DNA of 64,000 bases from Phyllobacterium sp. 21LDTY02-6 (GCF_023554255.2 NZ_JAMJWD020000002.1:1-64000), one strand, 5' to 3'. Counted from the stretch's first letter, positions 16,007 through 24,430 are shown. Numbers and translations are program-made. Notes: generated by a model not told the origin, from the letters alone.

Positions 16007-17499
16007 TTCAAAGCCTTCAAACGATCGTTCAATTCGTCTTCGCTGAGTTGATCGCCGGCAACCTCGCCGACGAATGCGCCGCGGTGCATGACGATGACGC
16101 GATTGCAATTCTGCACAAGCTCGGGAACGTCGTCGGAAATCATCAGCACGGCGAGGCCGTCCTGGCTGGCGAGTTCCCTGATCTTGCGGTGGATCTGCGC
16201 CTTCGAGCCCACATCGACGCCGACGGTCGGGCCATTGAGGATCAGCAGGCGGGCGCCGGTCAGCAGCCAGCGCGCCAGCACCACGCGCTGGGCATTGCCG
16301 CCCGACAGATGGTTCACCGGCGTGTGCGGCCCGGGCGCGGCGATCTGCATGGCGTCGAACATGCCGGAGGTGGCGGCATCGGCGCGCTTGCGGTCGATGA
16401 AGAGCCCGCGCACGAACTTGTCGAACGACGTCGCCAGCATGTTCCTTTCGATGGACTGCGTCAGGAACAGCCCTTCGCTGAGCCGGTCCTCCGGCACATA
16501 GGCAAGCCCGGCGGCAACGGCCTCCTGCACCGATCGCGGGTGGACCGGCTTGCCGTCGATCTCGACCTTGCCGGTGAAGGAGGGGTTCATGCCGAACAGC
16601 GCCAGCGCCAGCTCGGTGCGCCCCGAGCCGATGAGGCCGGAAAGGCCGACGATTTCGCCGGGCTGCAGCGAGAGGTCGATGTCCTGCAGCACGCCCGGTA
16701 TCGACAGTTTGTCGATCTTCAGGCGCGGCGGCTCGTCGCCGCGTTTCTCCCATGTATAAGTCTGATCGGTGAGGTCGTGGCCGGTCATGGCGCGGGTGAT
16801 CGCCGCCTCGTTGAATTCGCCGATCGGCCCTTCGGCGACCTTCCTGCCATTGCGGAAGACCGTGAGCCGCTCGCTGATCTCCAGCATTTCGCGCATCTTG
16901 TGGCTGACGAACAGCACGGCGATGCCCTGGGACTGGATGTCCCGCACGATGCGGAACAGCGCGTCCACCTCCGGCCGCGTCAGCGCCGTCGTCGGTTCGT
17001 CCATGATGATGAGGCGGGCATCGGCCATCATCGCGCGGGCGATGGCGACGATCTGCTTGCCCGATGTCGGCAGGCTTTCGACCTCGGCGTCGAGGTCCAT
17101 CGTGACGCCGAGGCGCGCCAGCGCCTTCGTCGCCAGCTCGCGCACCCTCGACCAGTCCACGGTCTTGCGGCCTTCGAGCAGCAAAGTATTCAATGCGAGG
17201 TTTTCGGCCACCGTCAAATTGCCGAACAGGGAAAAATCCTGATAGATGACCTGGATGCCCTGCTGAACCGACTGGGCCGGCGTGAAATTGCCCAGCGGCT
17301 TGCCATCGATCAGGATTTCACCTTCCGTCGGCGTATAGACGCCTGACATGATCTTGATGATCGTCGATTTTCCGGAGCCGTTTTCGCCTGCAAGGCAATG
17401 GATCTCACCGGGCTTCAGGGCAAGCGAGACATTGTCGAGCGCGACCAGCCCGCCGAAGCGCTTGACGATATTCCTCAGTTCCAGAAGATATTCGCTCAT
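16003..17499 (-). CDS. Sugar ABC transporter ATP-binding protein (RbsA-like, tandem NBDs)
   Basis: A 498-residue protein with two nucleotide-binding domains. NBD1 has Walker A GENGSGKST (about 37-45) and Walker B LIIMDEPTTAL (about 160-170). Its signature is degenerate (LPTSGKQ for LSGGQ). NBD2 has a Walker A without the lysine (GLIGSGRTEL), as in RbsA, but a good signature LSGGNAQR. Its Walker B reads LLILNGPTVGVD, so the catalytic Glu is Gly. One ATP site therefore combines an intact NBD1 core with the NBD2 signature, and the other is probably non-hydrolytic. The gene follows the binding-protein gene after a stem-loop. Confidence 0.88.
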   Translation of the reverse strand: MSEYLLELRNIVKRFGGLVALDNVSLALKPGEIHCLAGENGSGKSTIIKIMSGVYTPTEGEILIDGKPLGNFTPAQSVQQGIQVIYQDFSLFGNLTVAENLALNTLLLEGRKTVDWSRVRELATKALARLGVTMDLDAEVESLPTSGKQIVAIARAMMADARLIIMDEPTTALTRPEVDALFRIVRDIQSQGIAVLFVSHKMREMLEISERLTVFRNGRKVAEGPIGEFNEAAITRAMTGHDLTDQTYTWEKRGDEPPRLKIDKLSIPGVLQDIDLSLQPGEIVGLSGLIGSGRTELALALFGMNPSFTGKVEIDGKPVHPRSVQEAVAAGLAYVPEDRLSEGLFLTQSIERNMLATSFDKFVRGLFIDRKRADAATSGMFDAMQIAAPGPHTPVNHLSGGNAQRVVLARWLLTGARLLILNGPTVGVDVGSKAQIHRKIRELASQDGLAVLMISDDVPELVQNCNRVIVMHRGAFVGEVAGDQLSEDELNDRLKALK

Positions 17500-17575
17500 G
17501 ATTTTCCTTTCATCTCCCCCGCGTCCTTACCCACACGCTGGCGAGTGGCGGACGGGGCTGCATGCGGCCCGGCAA

Positions 17576-17598
17576 GCCCCGCGACAAACGCGCGGGGC
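17576..17598 (-). other. Intercistronic stem-loop between binding-protein and ATPase genes
   Basis: A perfect 8-bp inverted repeat, GCCCCGCG and CGCGGGGC, with a 7-nt loop and no U-tract. Stem-loops here are a usual way to protect the binding-protein mRNA from 3' decay and to raise its level above that of the membrane components. Confidence 0.6.
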
Positions 17599-17627
17599 AA
17601 CTGGCCAGAGGGAAATGACCAATCCTA

Positions 17628-18671
17628 TCAGAAGTTGTAGTCGCCCATGTTCTCGGTGGTGACGCCTACCCAGCCCGCACCATAGAGAAGGTTGGGCTTG
17701 GATGCGTCGGGCGCGGCAAGGTTCTCATAGCCGGGAAGGCCGAGATTGAGGCCGGCCTTGATGAGGTCCGTCTTCTTTTCGAGGGCCATGATCGCCAGTT
17801 CGTTCATGGCATAGCCGGCAACGGCCGGATCCCAGAACTGGATGTACTGGATGTCGCCGCTCTTCAGATATTCGCCGGCCACGGAAACAAGTCCCGTGCC
17901 CGCAAAGAATACCTTGCCCTTCAGGCCGCCTTCGGAGATCAGGCGTCCGGCACCGGCCGAAGTCGGCATCGGCGCGCCGAGAATGCCGGTGACGTCCGGA
18001 TAGGTCGTCATCGCTTCCTTCAGCTTCGTATAATCCTGGTTGGCGTCGTCATAGGTCTCGAGACGTTCGGTCGCGAGGGCCATGTCGGGATAGTTCTTCT
18101 TCTGGAATTCGATGGCGCCGTCGATCCAGTCCATCTGCGACTTCGACGTGAGGCTGCCGACGGTGGCGAGATATTTGCCCTTGCCGCCCATGGATTTCGC
18201 CAGGACTTCCATCAGCTTGGCGCCATAGGCCTTGTTGTCGAAGGCTTCGAGGACATAATCGGCATTGACGATGTTGGACGCCTCATGCGCGATCACGACG
18301 ATGCCGCGCTCGCGCGCCTTCTTCAGCACGGGCTCCACGGCCTCGACCGAGAAGGGAACGATGCAGATCGCGTCGACGCCCTGCGCAATGAGGTTTTCGA
18401 CGATCTGGACCTGTGCCGCGGCGTCAGCCGAGCTTGGTCCGACCATCCAGACGTCGGCTCCGGTTTCCGACTTGAACTGCTCGACGCCGGCACGCATGCG
18501 GTCGAACCAGGCGATACCGTCCACCTTGACCACGGTGGCGATCGAATAGGTCTTGCCGTCGGCAGCGGTTACATATTCCTTGTTGACCTTGGACGTGTCG
18601 ACCGGCCCTTCGGCCAGCGCCGGCACGATCAACGCAAGCGACATTGCCAATGATGCTAGAAGTCTTTTCAC
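17628..18671 (-). CDS. Sugar ABC transporter substrate-binding protein (RhaS/LsrB-like)
   Basis: A 347-residue periplasmic binding protein and first gene of the operon. A GTG start at 18671 is chosen because GGGAGGAA lies 5 nt upstream and because it puts a signal peptide at the very N-terminus (VKRLLASLAMSLALIVPALA). The mature part is a type I periplasmic-binding fold. The segment around YVLEAFDNKAYGAKLMEVLA recalls the rhamnose/autoinducer-2 (RhaS/LsrB) branch more than RbsB. That makes the ligand uncertain, even though the operon ends with a ribokinase and an RbsD/FucU protein. Confidence 0.85.
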   Translation of the reverse strand: MKRLLASLAMSLALIVPALAEGPVDTSKVNKEYVTAADGKTYSIATVVKVDGIAWFDRMRAGVEQFKSETGADVWMVGPSSADAAAQVQIVENLIAQGVDAICIVPFSVEAVEPVLKKARERGIVVIAHEASNIVNADYVLEAFDNKAYGAKLMEVLAKSMGGKGKYLATVGSLTSKSQMDWIDGAIEFQKKNYPDMALATERLETYDDANQDYTKLKEAMTTYPDVTGILGAPMPTSAGAGRLISEGGLKGKVFFAGTGLVSVAGEYLKSGDIQYIQFWDPAVAGYAMNELAIMALEKKTDLIKAGLNLGLPGYENLAAPDASKPNLLYGAGWVGVTTENMGDYNF

Positions 18672-18786
18672 GACTCTTCCTCCCTTGATATTTTCCACGG
18701 GCAGCACTGCCGCCCTCTCCCGTCCGCCCGCCCGTCATTCCTCCGCAGGGTTGCCCGGGCCTGGCCGTTCATGCATGATTTGATGC

Positions 18787-18830
18787 GATGAAACGTTTCA
18801 TCATCACACTTAAACCACCATCCTTGTCAA
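18787..18830 (-). promoter_or_regulatory. Sugar-operon promoter with LacI-type operator
   Basis: GATGAAACGTTTCATC at 18787-18802 is a perfect 16-bp palindrome with the core TGAAACGTTTCA typical of LacI-family operators. On the minus strand a perfect -35 TTGACA lies at 18830-18825. The operator starts about 22 nt after it, so it covers the -10/start region, and bound regulator would block transcription. The operator centre is about 125 nt upstream of the GTG start at 18671. Confidence 0.75.
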
Positions 18831-18890
18831 TATCTTTGTTTCCGCCCCTGTGCAAATGTTCAAGGTTGCCCGCCCTGACAAGCGTCTCGG

Positions 18891-20270
18891 TTACTGCCGG
18901 TCAGCGGGCTTGAGATCGCCTATGAGTGTCGGGATCAGTTCCGACACGGTGGGATGGATCGGCACCGCCCATTGCAGGGTGGAAATATCCGCATCGGCAT
19001 TCATCATGTCGAGAATGCCATGTATCGCCTCGTCACCGCCGGTACCGAGAATGGCGGCGCCGAGAATCCGGCGCGTCTGCGCATCGGCTATTACGCGCAT
19101 GAAACCTTGCGTCTCGTCCTTTTCGACGGCGCGGCCGACGCGCGACATCGGCCGCGTCGAGACGAGCAGGGGCCGACCCGACTTGCGCGCTTCGTTCTCG
19201 CTCATGCCGACGCGCCCGAGCGGCGGATCGATATAGAGCGCGTAGCCCATGATCCTGTCGCTGTGCCTGCGGTCACCGCCATCCAGAAGATTGGCGGCGA
19301 CGATCTCATAATCATTATAGGAGGTGTGGGTGAATGCCCCGCGCCCGTTGCAATCGCCGAGCGCCCATATGCCGGGCACATTCGTCGCCAGCCTGTCATC
19401 GACCTTGATGTAGCCGCGCGCATCGGTCTCGACGCCCGCCTTGTCCAGGCCGAGATCATCGGTATTGGGCCGCCGACCGACCGCCATCAGCACATGCGTG
19501 CCCACGACATTGCTTGTCTCGTCGCAATCGAGGCCGACTTCGATGCCATTGTCCGCCTTCCTGAAGGAGATACATTCGGCGTTCAGCACGCATCGGATGC
19601 CCTCCTTCTCCAGGATCTGCCTGATGGCTTCCGATATGTCCTCATCCTCGCGCGAGATGAGCCGTGGCCCCTTCTCGACGATGGTGACCTCGGCGCCGAA
19701 CCGGCGGTACATCTGGGCGAATTCCAGCCCGATATAGCTGCCGCCGATGACAACGAGATGTTCGGGCAGGCGGTCGAGCTCCAATATGCCGCGATTGGTC
19801 AGATAGTCGATCTGGTCGATGCCGGGCATGTCGGGGATATTGGCACGGCCGCCGGCATTGATGAATATGTTCGGCGCGCCGTAGCGCTCGCCGTCGATTT
19901 CGATCTCGTTCGGGCCGGCGAAGCGCGCATGCCCCTCGACGACGGTGCAGCGTTCCATGCCCTTCAGCCAGTTCTCGACGCCGCTGCGGGCGTTCTGCGT
20001 GACCGTGGCCGCCCTCTCCCTGATCCGCGCCATGTCGATCCGGATCGGGCTGTCGATGGTGACGCCGAAATCGCTTCCTCGTCGCGCCAGATGCGCCGCA
20101 TAGGCGCTTGCGACCAAAGCCTTGGTCGGCATACATCCGGTGTTGACGCAGGTTCCGCCGAACAGCTTCCGCTCTGCCAGCAGCACGGTCTTGCCGGCGG
20201 CGGTGAGGCGTCCGGCAAGCGAGGGCCCTGCCTGGCCGGCGCCGATGATGATCGCATCGAAGGTCTTCAT
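18891..20270 (-). CDS. FAD-dependent pyridine nucleotide-disulfide oxidoreductase
   Basis: A 459-residue class I flavoprotein disulfide reductase. It has the FAD-binding IIGAGQAG (8-15) and a redox-active disulfide in GGTCVNTGCMPTK (C41 and C46). NAD(P)-binding VVIGGSYIGLEFA is near residue 170, and the second FAD motif is GIWALGDC. The C-terminal HPTVSE supplies the active-site His-Glu pair. It resembles the mercuric-reductase-like branch but has no N-terminal metal domain or C-terminal Cys pair, so mercury reduction is unlikely. The substrate is unknown. It stands alone. Confidence 0.82.
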   Translation of the reverse strand: MKTFDAIIIGAGQAGPSLAGRLTAAGKTVLLAERKLFGGTCVNTGCMPTKALVASAYAAHLARRGSDFGVTIDSPIRIDMARIRERAATVTQNARSGVENWLKGMERCTVVEGHARFAGPNEIEIDGERYGAPNIFINAGGRANIPDMPGIDQIDYLTNRGILELDRLPEHLVVIGGSYIGLEFAQMYRRFGAEVTIVEKGPRLISREDEDISEAIRQILEKEGIRCVLNAECISFRKADNGIEVGLDCDETSNVVGTHVLMAVGRRPNTDDLGLDKAGVETDARGYIKVDDRLATNVPGIWALGDCNGRGAFTHTSYNDYEIVAANLLDGGDRRHSDRIMGYALYIDPPLGRVGMSENEARKSGRPLLVSTRPMSRVGRAVEKDETQGFMRVIADAQTRRILGAAILGTGGDEAIHGILDMMNADADISTLQWAVPIHPTVSELIPTLIGDLKPADRQ

Positions 20271-20361
20271 GGCTCACCAATCCCAAATGCCGGAAACAAC
20301 GTCATGAAATCATCTCATCCTGCCGCTGGACCGGATCAGGCCGAATGTCAAATTCGTTCCA

Positions 20362-20580
20362 CTAGGAACGCCGCAGCCGTCGACGCGAAGAATGCCGGAC
20401 TTCGGCTTCGTCGAGCCGCTTCAACAGGTCGCGCAACATGTCGGGGATGTTCCTGTCGGATTGCGATGGGCGCGCGGTTTCGGCAACGTTGCGGAACTCT
20501 GCCCGCGTAATCTGTTTCCGGACCAGCTTTGCCGATGGCGGCATGTTTACAGGCTTTGCGGCCATTGCCATTCCAATCAC
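20362..20580 (-). CDS. Small basic protein with a NepR-like C-terminal helix, 72 aa
   Basis: Small unannotated frame. A GTG at 20580 preceded by GGAAGGAACGAGA is the likeliest start; ATG 20571 is the alternative. The segment IPDMLRDLLKRLDEAE matches the second helix of NepR anti-sigma factors (pattern PDRFxDLLxxLDxAE), and the tail RHSSRRRLRRS is strongly basic. The first NepR helix is not evident. It shares the RLDxAEVR ending with the 59-aa gene at 3409-3588. It is divergent from the transglutaminase gene, which has an EcfG-type promoter. CGTTCC-ACTA-GGAACG at 20355-20370 forms a small hairpin over its stop. Confidence 0.45.
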   Translation of the reverse strand: MIGMAMAAKPVNMPPSAKLVRKQITRAEFRNVAETARPSQSDRNIPDMLRDLLKRLDEAEVRHSSRRRLRRS

Positions 20581-20691
20581 TCTCGTTCCTTCCGCAGTCG
20601 CTGCGGCTTGTCCATGGTAACCCGACTGGAGTCGATTTGTTTCAACCTCATTGCGAATATGGTGAACAAATCCTGAATTTTTCCTGCTTGC

Positions 20692-20716
20692 GGAACCAGC
20701 TGGGCAGCGCGGCGTT
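20692..20716 (+). promoter_or_regulatory. EcfG-type (general stress response) promoter
   Basis: GGAAC at 20692-20696, a 16-nt spacer and CGTT at 20713-20716 match the EcfG consensus GGAAC-N16/17-CGTT exactly. It lies 29 nt before the ATG of the transglutaminase-family gene and points toward it. Confidence 0.65.
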
Positions 20717-20745
20717 TCCTCCTCACAAGCTGAAGGAACCCGCCA

Positions 20746-21672
20746 ATGTTGATACGTGTCGGCTATGAGATAGCAATCCGGTGCAACGAGCCAACGCCCA
20801 TGACGACCTATCTCACCCTGGAACCGGCACGGAAGGAACACGTACAATGTGAACGTGGTCCCCTTGCCGCGCCGCAGGTGCCGCTGGAGACGTTCACCGA
20901 TCTCTTCGGCAATCATTGCCTGCGCCTGCTGGCGCCGGCTGGCAACCTGTCGCTCAAATATGATGCGGTGCTCGAGGATAATGGATTGCCGGATCCCGTC
21001 GACAAGGATGCCGAGGAGGTGTCCGTCGACAGATTGCCGACCGAATGCCTCGCCTTCCTCTCGGCAAGCCGCTACTGCGAGACGGATGAGCTCAGCAATC
21101 TCGCCTGGAGCCTGTTCGGCAATGTGAGTCCCGGCTGGACGCGGGTGCAGACGATCTGCGATTATGTCAACCAGCGCCTCACCTTCAGCTATGGCTTTGC
21201 CCGGGCAACGCGAACCGCGGCGCAGGCGCATGAGGAGCGCGTCGGCGTATGCCGCGATTTCGCCCATCTCGCCGTCGCATTCTGCCGCTGCATGAATATT
21301 CCGGCGCGATACGTCAATGGCTATATGGGCGATATCGGCGTGCCGCCGGATCCCGCGCCGATGGATTTCAATGCCTGGTTCGAAGTCTTCCTCGGCGGCA
21401 AATGGCATACTTTCGACGCGCGCCACAATCAGCGCCGGATCGGACGCATCGTGGTCGCCAGGGGCCGCGACGCAGCCGACATCCCGTTGATCTACACCTT
21501 TGGCCCGCATGAGCTGACCAACTTCAAGGTGTGGACCTTCGAGGAGAACGACCCGACTTTCGCCAGCAAGCACTTCGAGAAGGTGTCGCTGGTGACGCCG
21601 TGGTTCAGCCAGCGCTGGTCGAGGCTTTCGCGCCATATCCGCCACGCATCGGAAGCGGAGCCCACACTGTAG
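20746..21672 (+). CDS. Transglutaminase-like cysteine protease-fold protein
   Basis: A 308-residue cytoplasmic protein of the bacterial transglutaminase-like family. The nucleophile motif is GVCRDFAHL (C169). The following motif reads DFNAWFEVFLGGKW (about 207-220), with Asn209 where many relatives have the catalytic His of HAW. FDARHN (223-228) contributes Asp and a nearby His. The family includes peptidases and amide-hydrolysing enzymes; the substrate is not predictable. GAAGGAA lies 8 nt before the ATG. The upstream EcfG-type promoter suggests induction in general stress. Confidence 0.82.
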   Translation: MLIRVGYEIAIRCNEPTPMTTYLTLEPARKEHVQCERGPLAAPQVPLETFTDLFGNHCLRLLAPAGNLSLKYDAVLEDNGLPDPVDKDAEEVSVDRLPTECLAFLSASRYCETDELSNLAWSLFGNVSPGWTRVQTICDYVNQRLTFSYGFARATRTAAQAHEERVGVCRDFAHLAVAFCRCMNIPARYVNGYMGDIGVPPDPAPMDFNAWFEVFLGGKWHTFDARHNQRRIGRIVVARGRDAADIPLIYTFGPHELTNFKVWTFEENDPTFASKHFEKVSLVTPWFSQRWSRLSRHIRHASEAEPTL

Positions 21673-21673
21673 G

Positions 21674-21700
21674 GCGGCAGCGGCACAGGCTGCCGCTTTC
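21674..21700 (+). terminator. Probable intrinsic terminator after the transglutaminase gene
   Basis: GCGGCAG...CTGCCGC with a 9-nt loop, directly after the stop codon and followed by TTTC. The U-tract is short, so efficiency may be modest. Confidence 0.5.
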
Positions 21701-21772
21701 GAAATTGCCATGCCACATTTGAGGCATTATCGTTGTGCCCTGGACTCACATTGACGGCAAGGGGCGTCTGCG

Positions 21773-22051
21773 ATGCCTTTCGACAATCCATTGAAATCGA
21801 CATATACCCAGGAAGACTGGGACATCATGCAGGCAGCCTATGACAAGGCGGCAAACACGCTCGTGGTGCAGTCGAGCTCCAGCGAAGACGCCAAAATCAT
21901 TGCGGAAACAGTGATGGCGGCGTTCAATCGCGGCAATCGCAGCGTGAACTCGCTTGCGGCGCTAGCCGTCATCACGGCGATCAACTCGCATCCCATCAAT
22001 ACGGGGCCCATCAACACGGGCCCCATCAATACGGGCCAGGATCTCGACTGA
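21773..22051 (+). CDS. Hypothetical 92-aa protein with C-terminal PINTG repeats
   Basis: A 92-residue soluble protein without signal peptide. Residues about 10-70 are mixed helical sequence with a serine-rich turn. The C-terminus carries three PINTG units encoded by three 15-bp DNA repeats, then GQDLD. No family is recognised. The ribosome binding site is GGGGCG. It is a single gene between the transglutaminase and lytic transglycosylase genes. Confidence 0.55.
   Translation: MPFDNPLKSTYTQEDWDIMQAAYDKAANTLVVQSSSSEDAKIIAETVMAAFNRGNRSVNSLAALAVITAINSHPINTGPINTGPINTGQDLD
21992..22036 (+). repeat. Three tandem 15-bp repeats inside the 92-aa gene
   Basis: Units CCCATCAATACGGGG, CCCATCAACACGGGC and CCCATCAATACGGGC lie head to tail and in frame. 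Each encodes PINTG, so copy-number change would not shift the reading frame. Confidence 0.9.
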
Positions 22052-22078
22052 CTTCGAGCCAGGGTGTGGAAAACGCCC

Positions 22079-23332
22079 CTAGCGTAGCGCCGCCGTGATT
22101 TCCCTGGTCGGGAAGCAGGTGGGCTGCTGCCCGTTCTTTTCCTGCCATTCACCGATCGAGCGACGGGTCTTGAATCCCGGAAAGCCATCCGCTCCACCGG
22201 CATCATAGCCCTGTTTCTCCAGCGCCCTCTGCATTGCGGCAATATCCGACCGGTAGAGACCGCCGACATCGCCCCAGTCCGCCGAAAATCCCGACGAGCC
22301 ATGCGCGATGCGGTCGGCCATATGGCCGATGAACAGCGCATAGAGGTCGCTCATATTATATTCCTTGAGCACGTAGAAATTCTTGGTGACGATGAAGGCC
22401 GGGCCATGCCTGCCCGCCGGCATCAACAGGAACCCCTCGCGCTTCGTCTCGCTGGCAGGAAAGGCCGTGCCGCCGACACGTGAGATGCCGAGCTTCGCCC
22501 ATGCGGCAAAGCTCTTGCCGCGATCGGGACCTTCGAGGGCGCAGCTGACCGTCTCAGGCACCGTCACCTCGTAGCCCCATTCGCGCCCTTGCTGCCAGCC
22601 GAACTGCTGCAGATAATGGGCGATGGAGCCCAGCGTATCCGGAACGGAGTTCCAGATGTCGCGCTTGCCGTCGCCGTCGAAATCGACCGCATGCTGCAAA
22701 TAGGAGCTGGGCATGAACTGAGGCTGCCCGAGGGCGCCAGCCCAGGAACTCTTCATGCCCCCCGCATCCATATAGCCCTTCTCGGCGATTTCCAGCGCCG
22801 CCAGCAATTCCTTGCGGAACATGTCCTTGCGGGATGCGAGAAACGCCTTGGTGCCAAGCACGGTGAAGGCGTTGTTCGGTATCTTTACGCTGCCAAAGCC
22901 GCTTTCCCGGCCCCATATGGCGAGGATTATCTCGCCCGGGACTCCATATTTTGCCTCAACGGCACGCAATACGCGGCCGAATTGCCTGGCGCGCGCCGCG
23001 CCACCGGAAGTGACAGCCGCTACGGTCTTGGCGTTGAAGTATTTACCCGGCGATCCGAACTCCGATTGCGACTGCTTCTTCGGCGTTTTCGGCTTCTCGC
23101 CCGGCATGACGAGGTCCGGCAGGTCGAGATTGAGCGCCGCGCCAGCGAAAGCGCTATCGAATGTCGTTCTGGATATGCCCCTTTCGCGTGCGTCGGGCCA
23201 CAGATCATCGGCCAGCCATGCGCGATACTGTCGCTCGACATCCGCCTTGGAGGCCGCAAGCGCCTGCCCCGGAGGAAGGAGCGCGAGGAAACCGACGATC
23301 ATTGCCGAGAGCAGTCCGGATCGATGAGTCAC
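22079..23332 (-). CDS. Lytic murein transglycosylase (MltB-like) with peptidoglycan-binding domain
   Basis: A 417-residue exported enzyme. Residues 1-26 are a signal peptide. The catalytic domain has the MltB/SLT_2 signature IWGRESGFG, with the general acid Glu near residue 147, and GALGQPQFMPSSY (about 195-207). The last about 60 residues are a peptidoglycan-binding domain 1 (DIAAMQRALEKQGYD...). It cleaves the MurNAc-GlcNAc bond with 1,6-anhydro ring formation. It is close to recR (12 nt between stop of recR and this start codon) and on the same strand. Confidence 0.9.
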   Translation of the reverse strand: MTHRSGLLSAMIVGFLALLPPGQALAASKADVERQYRAWLADDLWPDARERGISRTTFDSAFAGAALNLDLPDLVMPGEKPKTPKKQSQSEFGSPGKYFNAKTVAAVTSGGAARARQFGRVLRAVEAKYGVPGEIILAIWGRESGFGSVKIPNNAFTVLGTKAFLASRKDMFRKELLAALEIAEKGYMDAGGMKSSWAGALGQPQFMPSSYLQHAVDFDGDGKRDIWNSVPDTLGSIAHYLQQFGWQQGREWGYEVTVPETVSCALEGPDRGKSFAAWAKLGISRVGGTAFPASETKREGFLLMPAGRHGPAFIVTKNFYVLKEYNMSDLYALFIGHMADRIAHGSSGFSADWGDVGGLYRSDIAAMQRALEKQGYDAGGADGFPGFKTRRSIGEWQEKNGQQPTCFPTREITAALR

Positions 23333-23344
23333 TGGCGCCGTTCC

Positions 23345-23950
23345 TTATAGCGATGTGCGGGCACGCAGGGCCGCCGTCAGCGTTCCCTCGTCCAGATAGT
23401 CGAGTTCTCCTCCCACGGGGACGCCATGGGCGAGACGCGTGATCCTTATCTCGAAGCTGGAGAGCTGGTCGGTGATGTAATGGGCGGTCGTCTGGCCCTC
23501 GACGGTGGCATTCACCGCGAGGATCACTTCCTTGACCTCGCCATCGGCGACACGGCCGACGAGCGCCGCGATGTTCAGATCGTCCGGCCCGATCCCGTCG
23601 AGCGGTGAAAGCCGGCCGCCGAGCACATGGTAGCGCACATTCATCGACCCAGCCCGCTCCAATGCCCAAAGGTCGGACACGTCTTCGACGACGATCAGCG
23701 TCGCGCGGTCACGGCGCGGATCGGTGCAGATCATGCAGGGATCGGACGTATCGACATTGCCGCAATGGCTGCAGATGCGCACCTTCTCCGCGGCATCCTG
23801 CATCGCGGCGCCGAGCGGCACCAGCAGCGCCTCTTTCTTCTTGATCAGATGCAATGCCGCCCGCCGCGCCGAACGCGGGCCGAGCCCCGGCACCTTGGCG
23901 AGCAATTGGATCAGACGTTCGATTTCAGGGCCGGCGATTCGTTTCGACAT
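23345..23950 (-). CDS. recR: Recombination mediator protein RecR
   Basis: A 201-residue RecR. It has the helix-hairpin-helix [15 protein letters not shown] (about 18-32), the zinc finger [16 protein letters not shown] (about 55-70) and the Toprim domain beginning [14 protein letters not shown]. With RecF and RecO it loads RecA on gapped DNA; recF is also in this window. ATG 23950 is preferred to an in-frame GTG two codons earlier because it gives the usual length. The usual dnaX-ybaB-recR order is kept, but about 690 bp of non-coding duplicated DNA separates it from ybaB. Confidence 0.95.
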   Translation of the reverse strand: MSKRIAGPEIERLIQLLAKVPGLGPRSARRAALHLIKKKEALLVPLGAAMQDAAEKVRICSHCGNVDTSDPCMICTDPRRDRATLIVVEDVSDLWALERAGSMNVRYHVLGGRLSPLDGIGPDDLNIAALVGRVADGEVKEVILAVNATVEGQTTAHYITDQLSSFEIRITRLAHGVPVGGELDYLDEGTLTAALRARTSL

Positions 23951-24291
23951 GAGCACGGTTTAGACCAAATTGCGATCTTAGGAAATCGCCGAGCCGCCGG
24001 GCCTCAACCCAGCAATTCGCAAGCCAGGCTCTGCAATCGCTGATTGGTTGCACGGATCGGCGAAGTCGTTAGGGGTATTGCCAGCGTTCGACGCAGAGCT
24101 TGAGGGCAGAAGCAACAGCACTGAGCCAGCCAGTGTATTGGGGAAGACGGGCTTTCCCAACTGCGGCATCAGCCTTGCTCTCAACTTGGAGGCAAACTAT
24201 GCGGAGAATTCCGTTTAGTGTGGCCCTTGTTGTGAAAAGAACCCGGACGGGCTGGACATTGTCTATCCGGGTTCAATTCTAAACGAGGAAC

Positions 24292-24315
24292 GGAGGCGGG
24301 CGAAAGCTCGCCTCC
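24292..24315. other. Stable hairpin with GAAA tetraloop
   Basis: GGAGGCGGGC, GAAA, GCTCGCCTCC: a 10-bp stem with a single G-U pair closed by a GNRA tetraloop when read on the plus strand. It is inserted relative to the second repeat unit and has no U-tract, so it is not a standard terminator. Confidence 0.7.
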
Positions 24316-24430
24316 ACTCCAAGTCCAATCTAGCTCATCCGATCCCGGATTCCAATAGTACTCTGGTTGTAACTTCAGTGTGCCAGACGGGCTTCTGCGG
24401 GGGCGGCAGGCAGGCAACGGGCTGGGAGAA

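Noticed and set aside
18891-20270. Mercuric reductase
   Set aside because: The CVNTGC disulfide is shared by the whole family; the N-terminal HMA domain, C-terminal Cys pair and other mer genes are absent.
21992-22036. 15-bp repeats considered as CRISPR or regulatory iterons
   Set aside because: They are contiguous, in frame and inside a coding sequence.
24265-24297. GGGTTCAATTC considered as a tRNA T-arm remnant
   Set aside because: The flanking bases do not pair as a T-stem and no acceptor or anticodon arm can be drawn.
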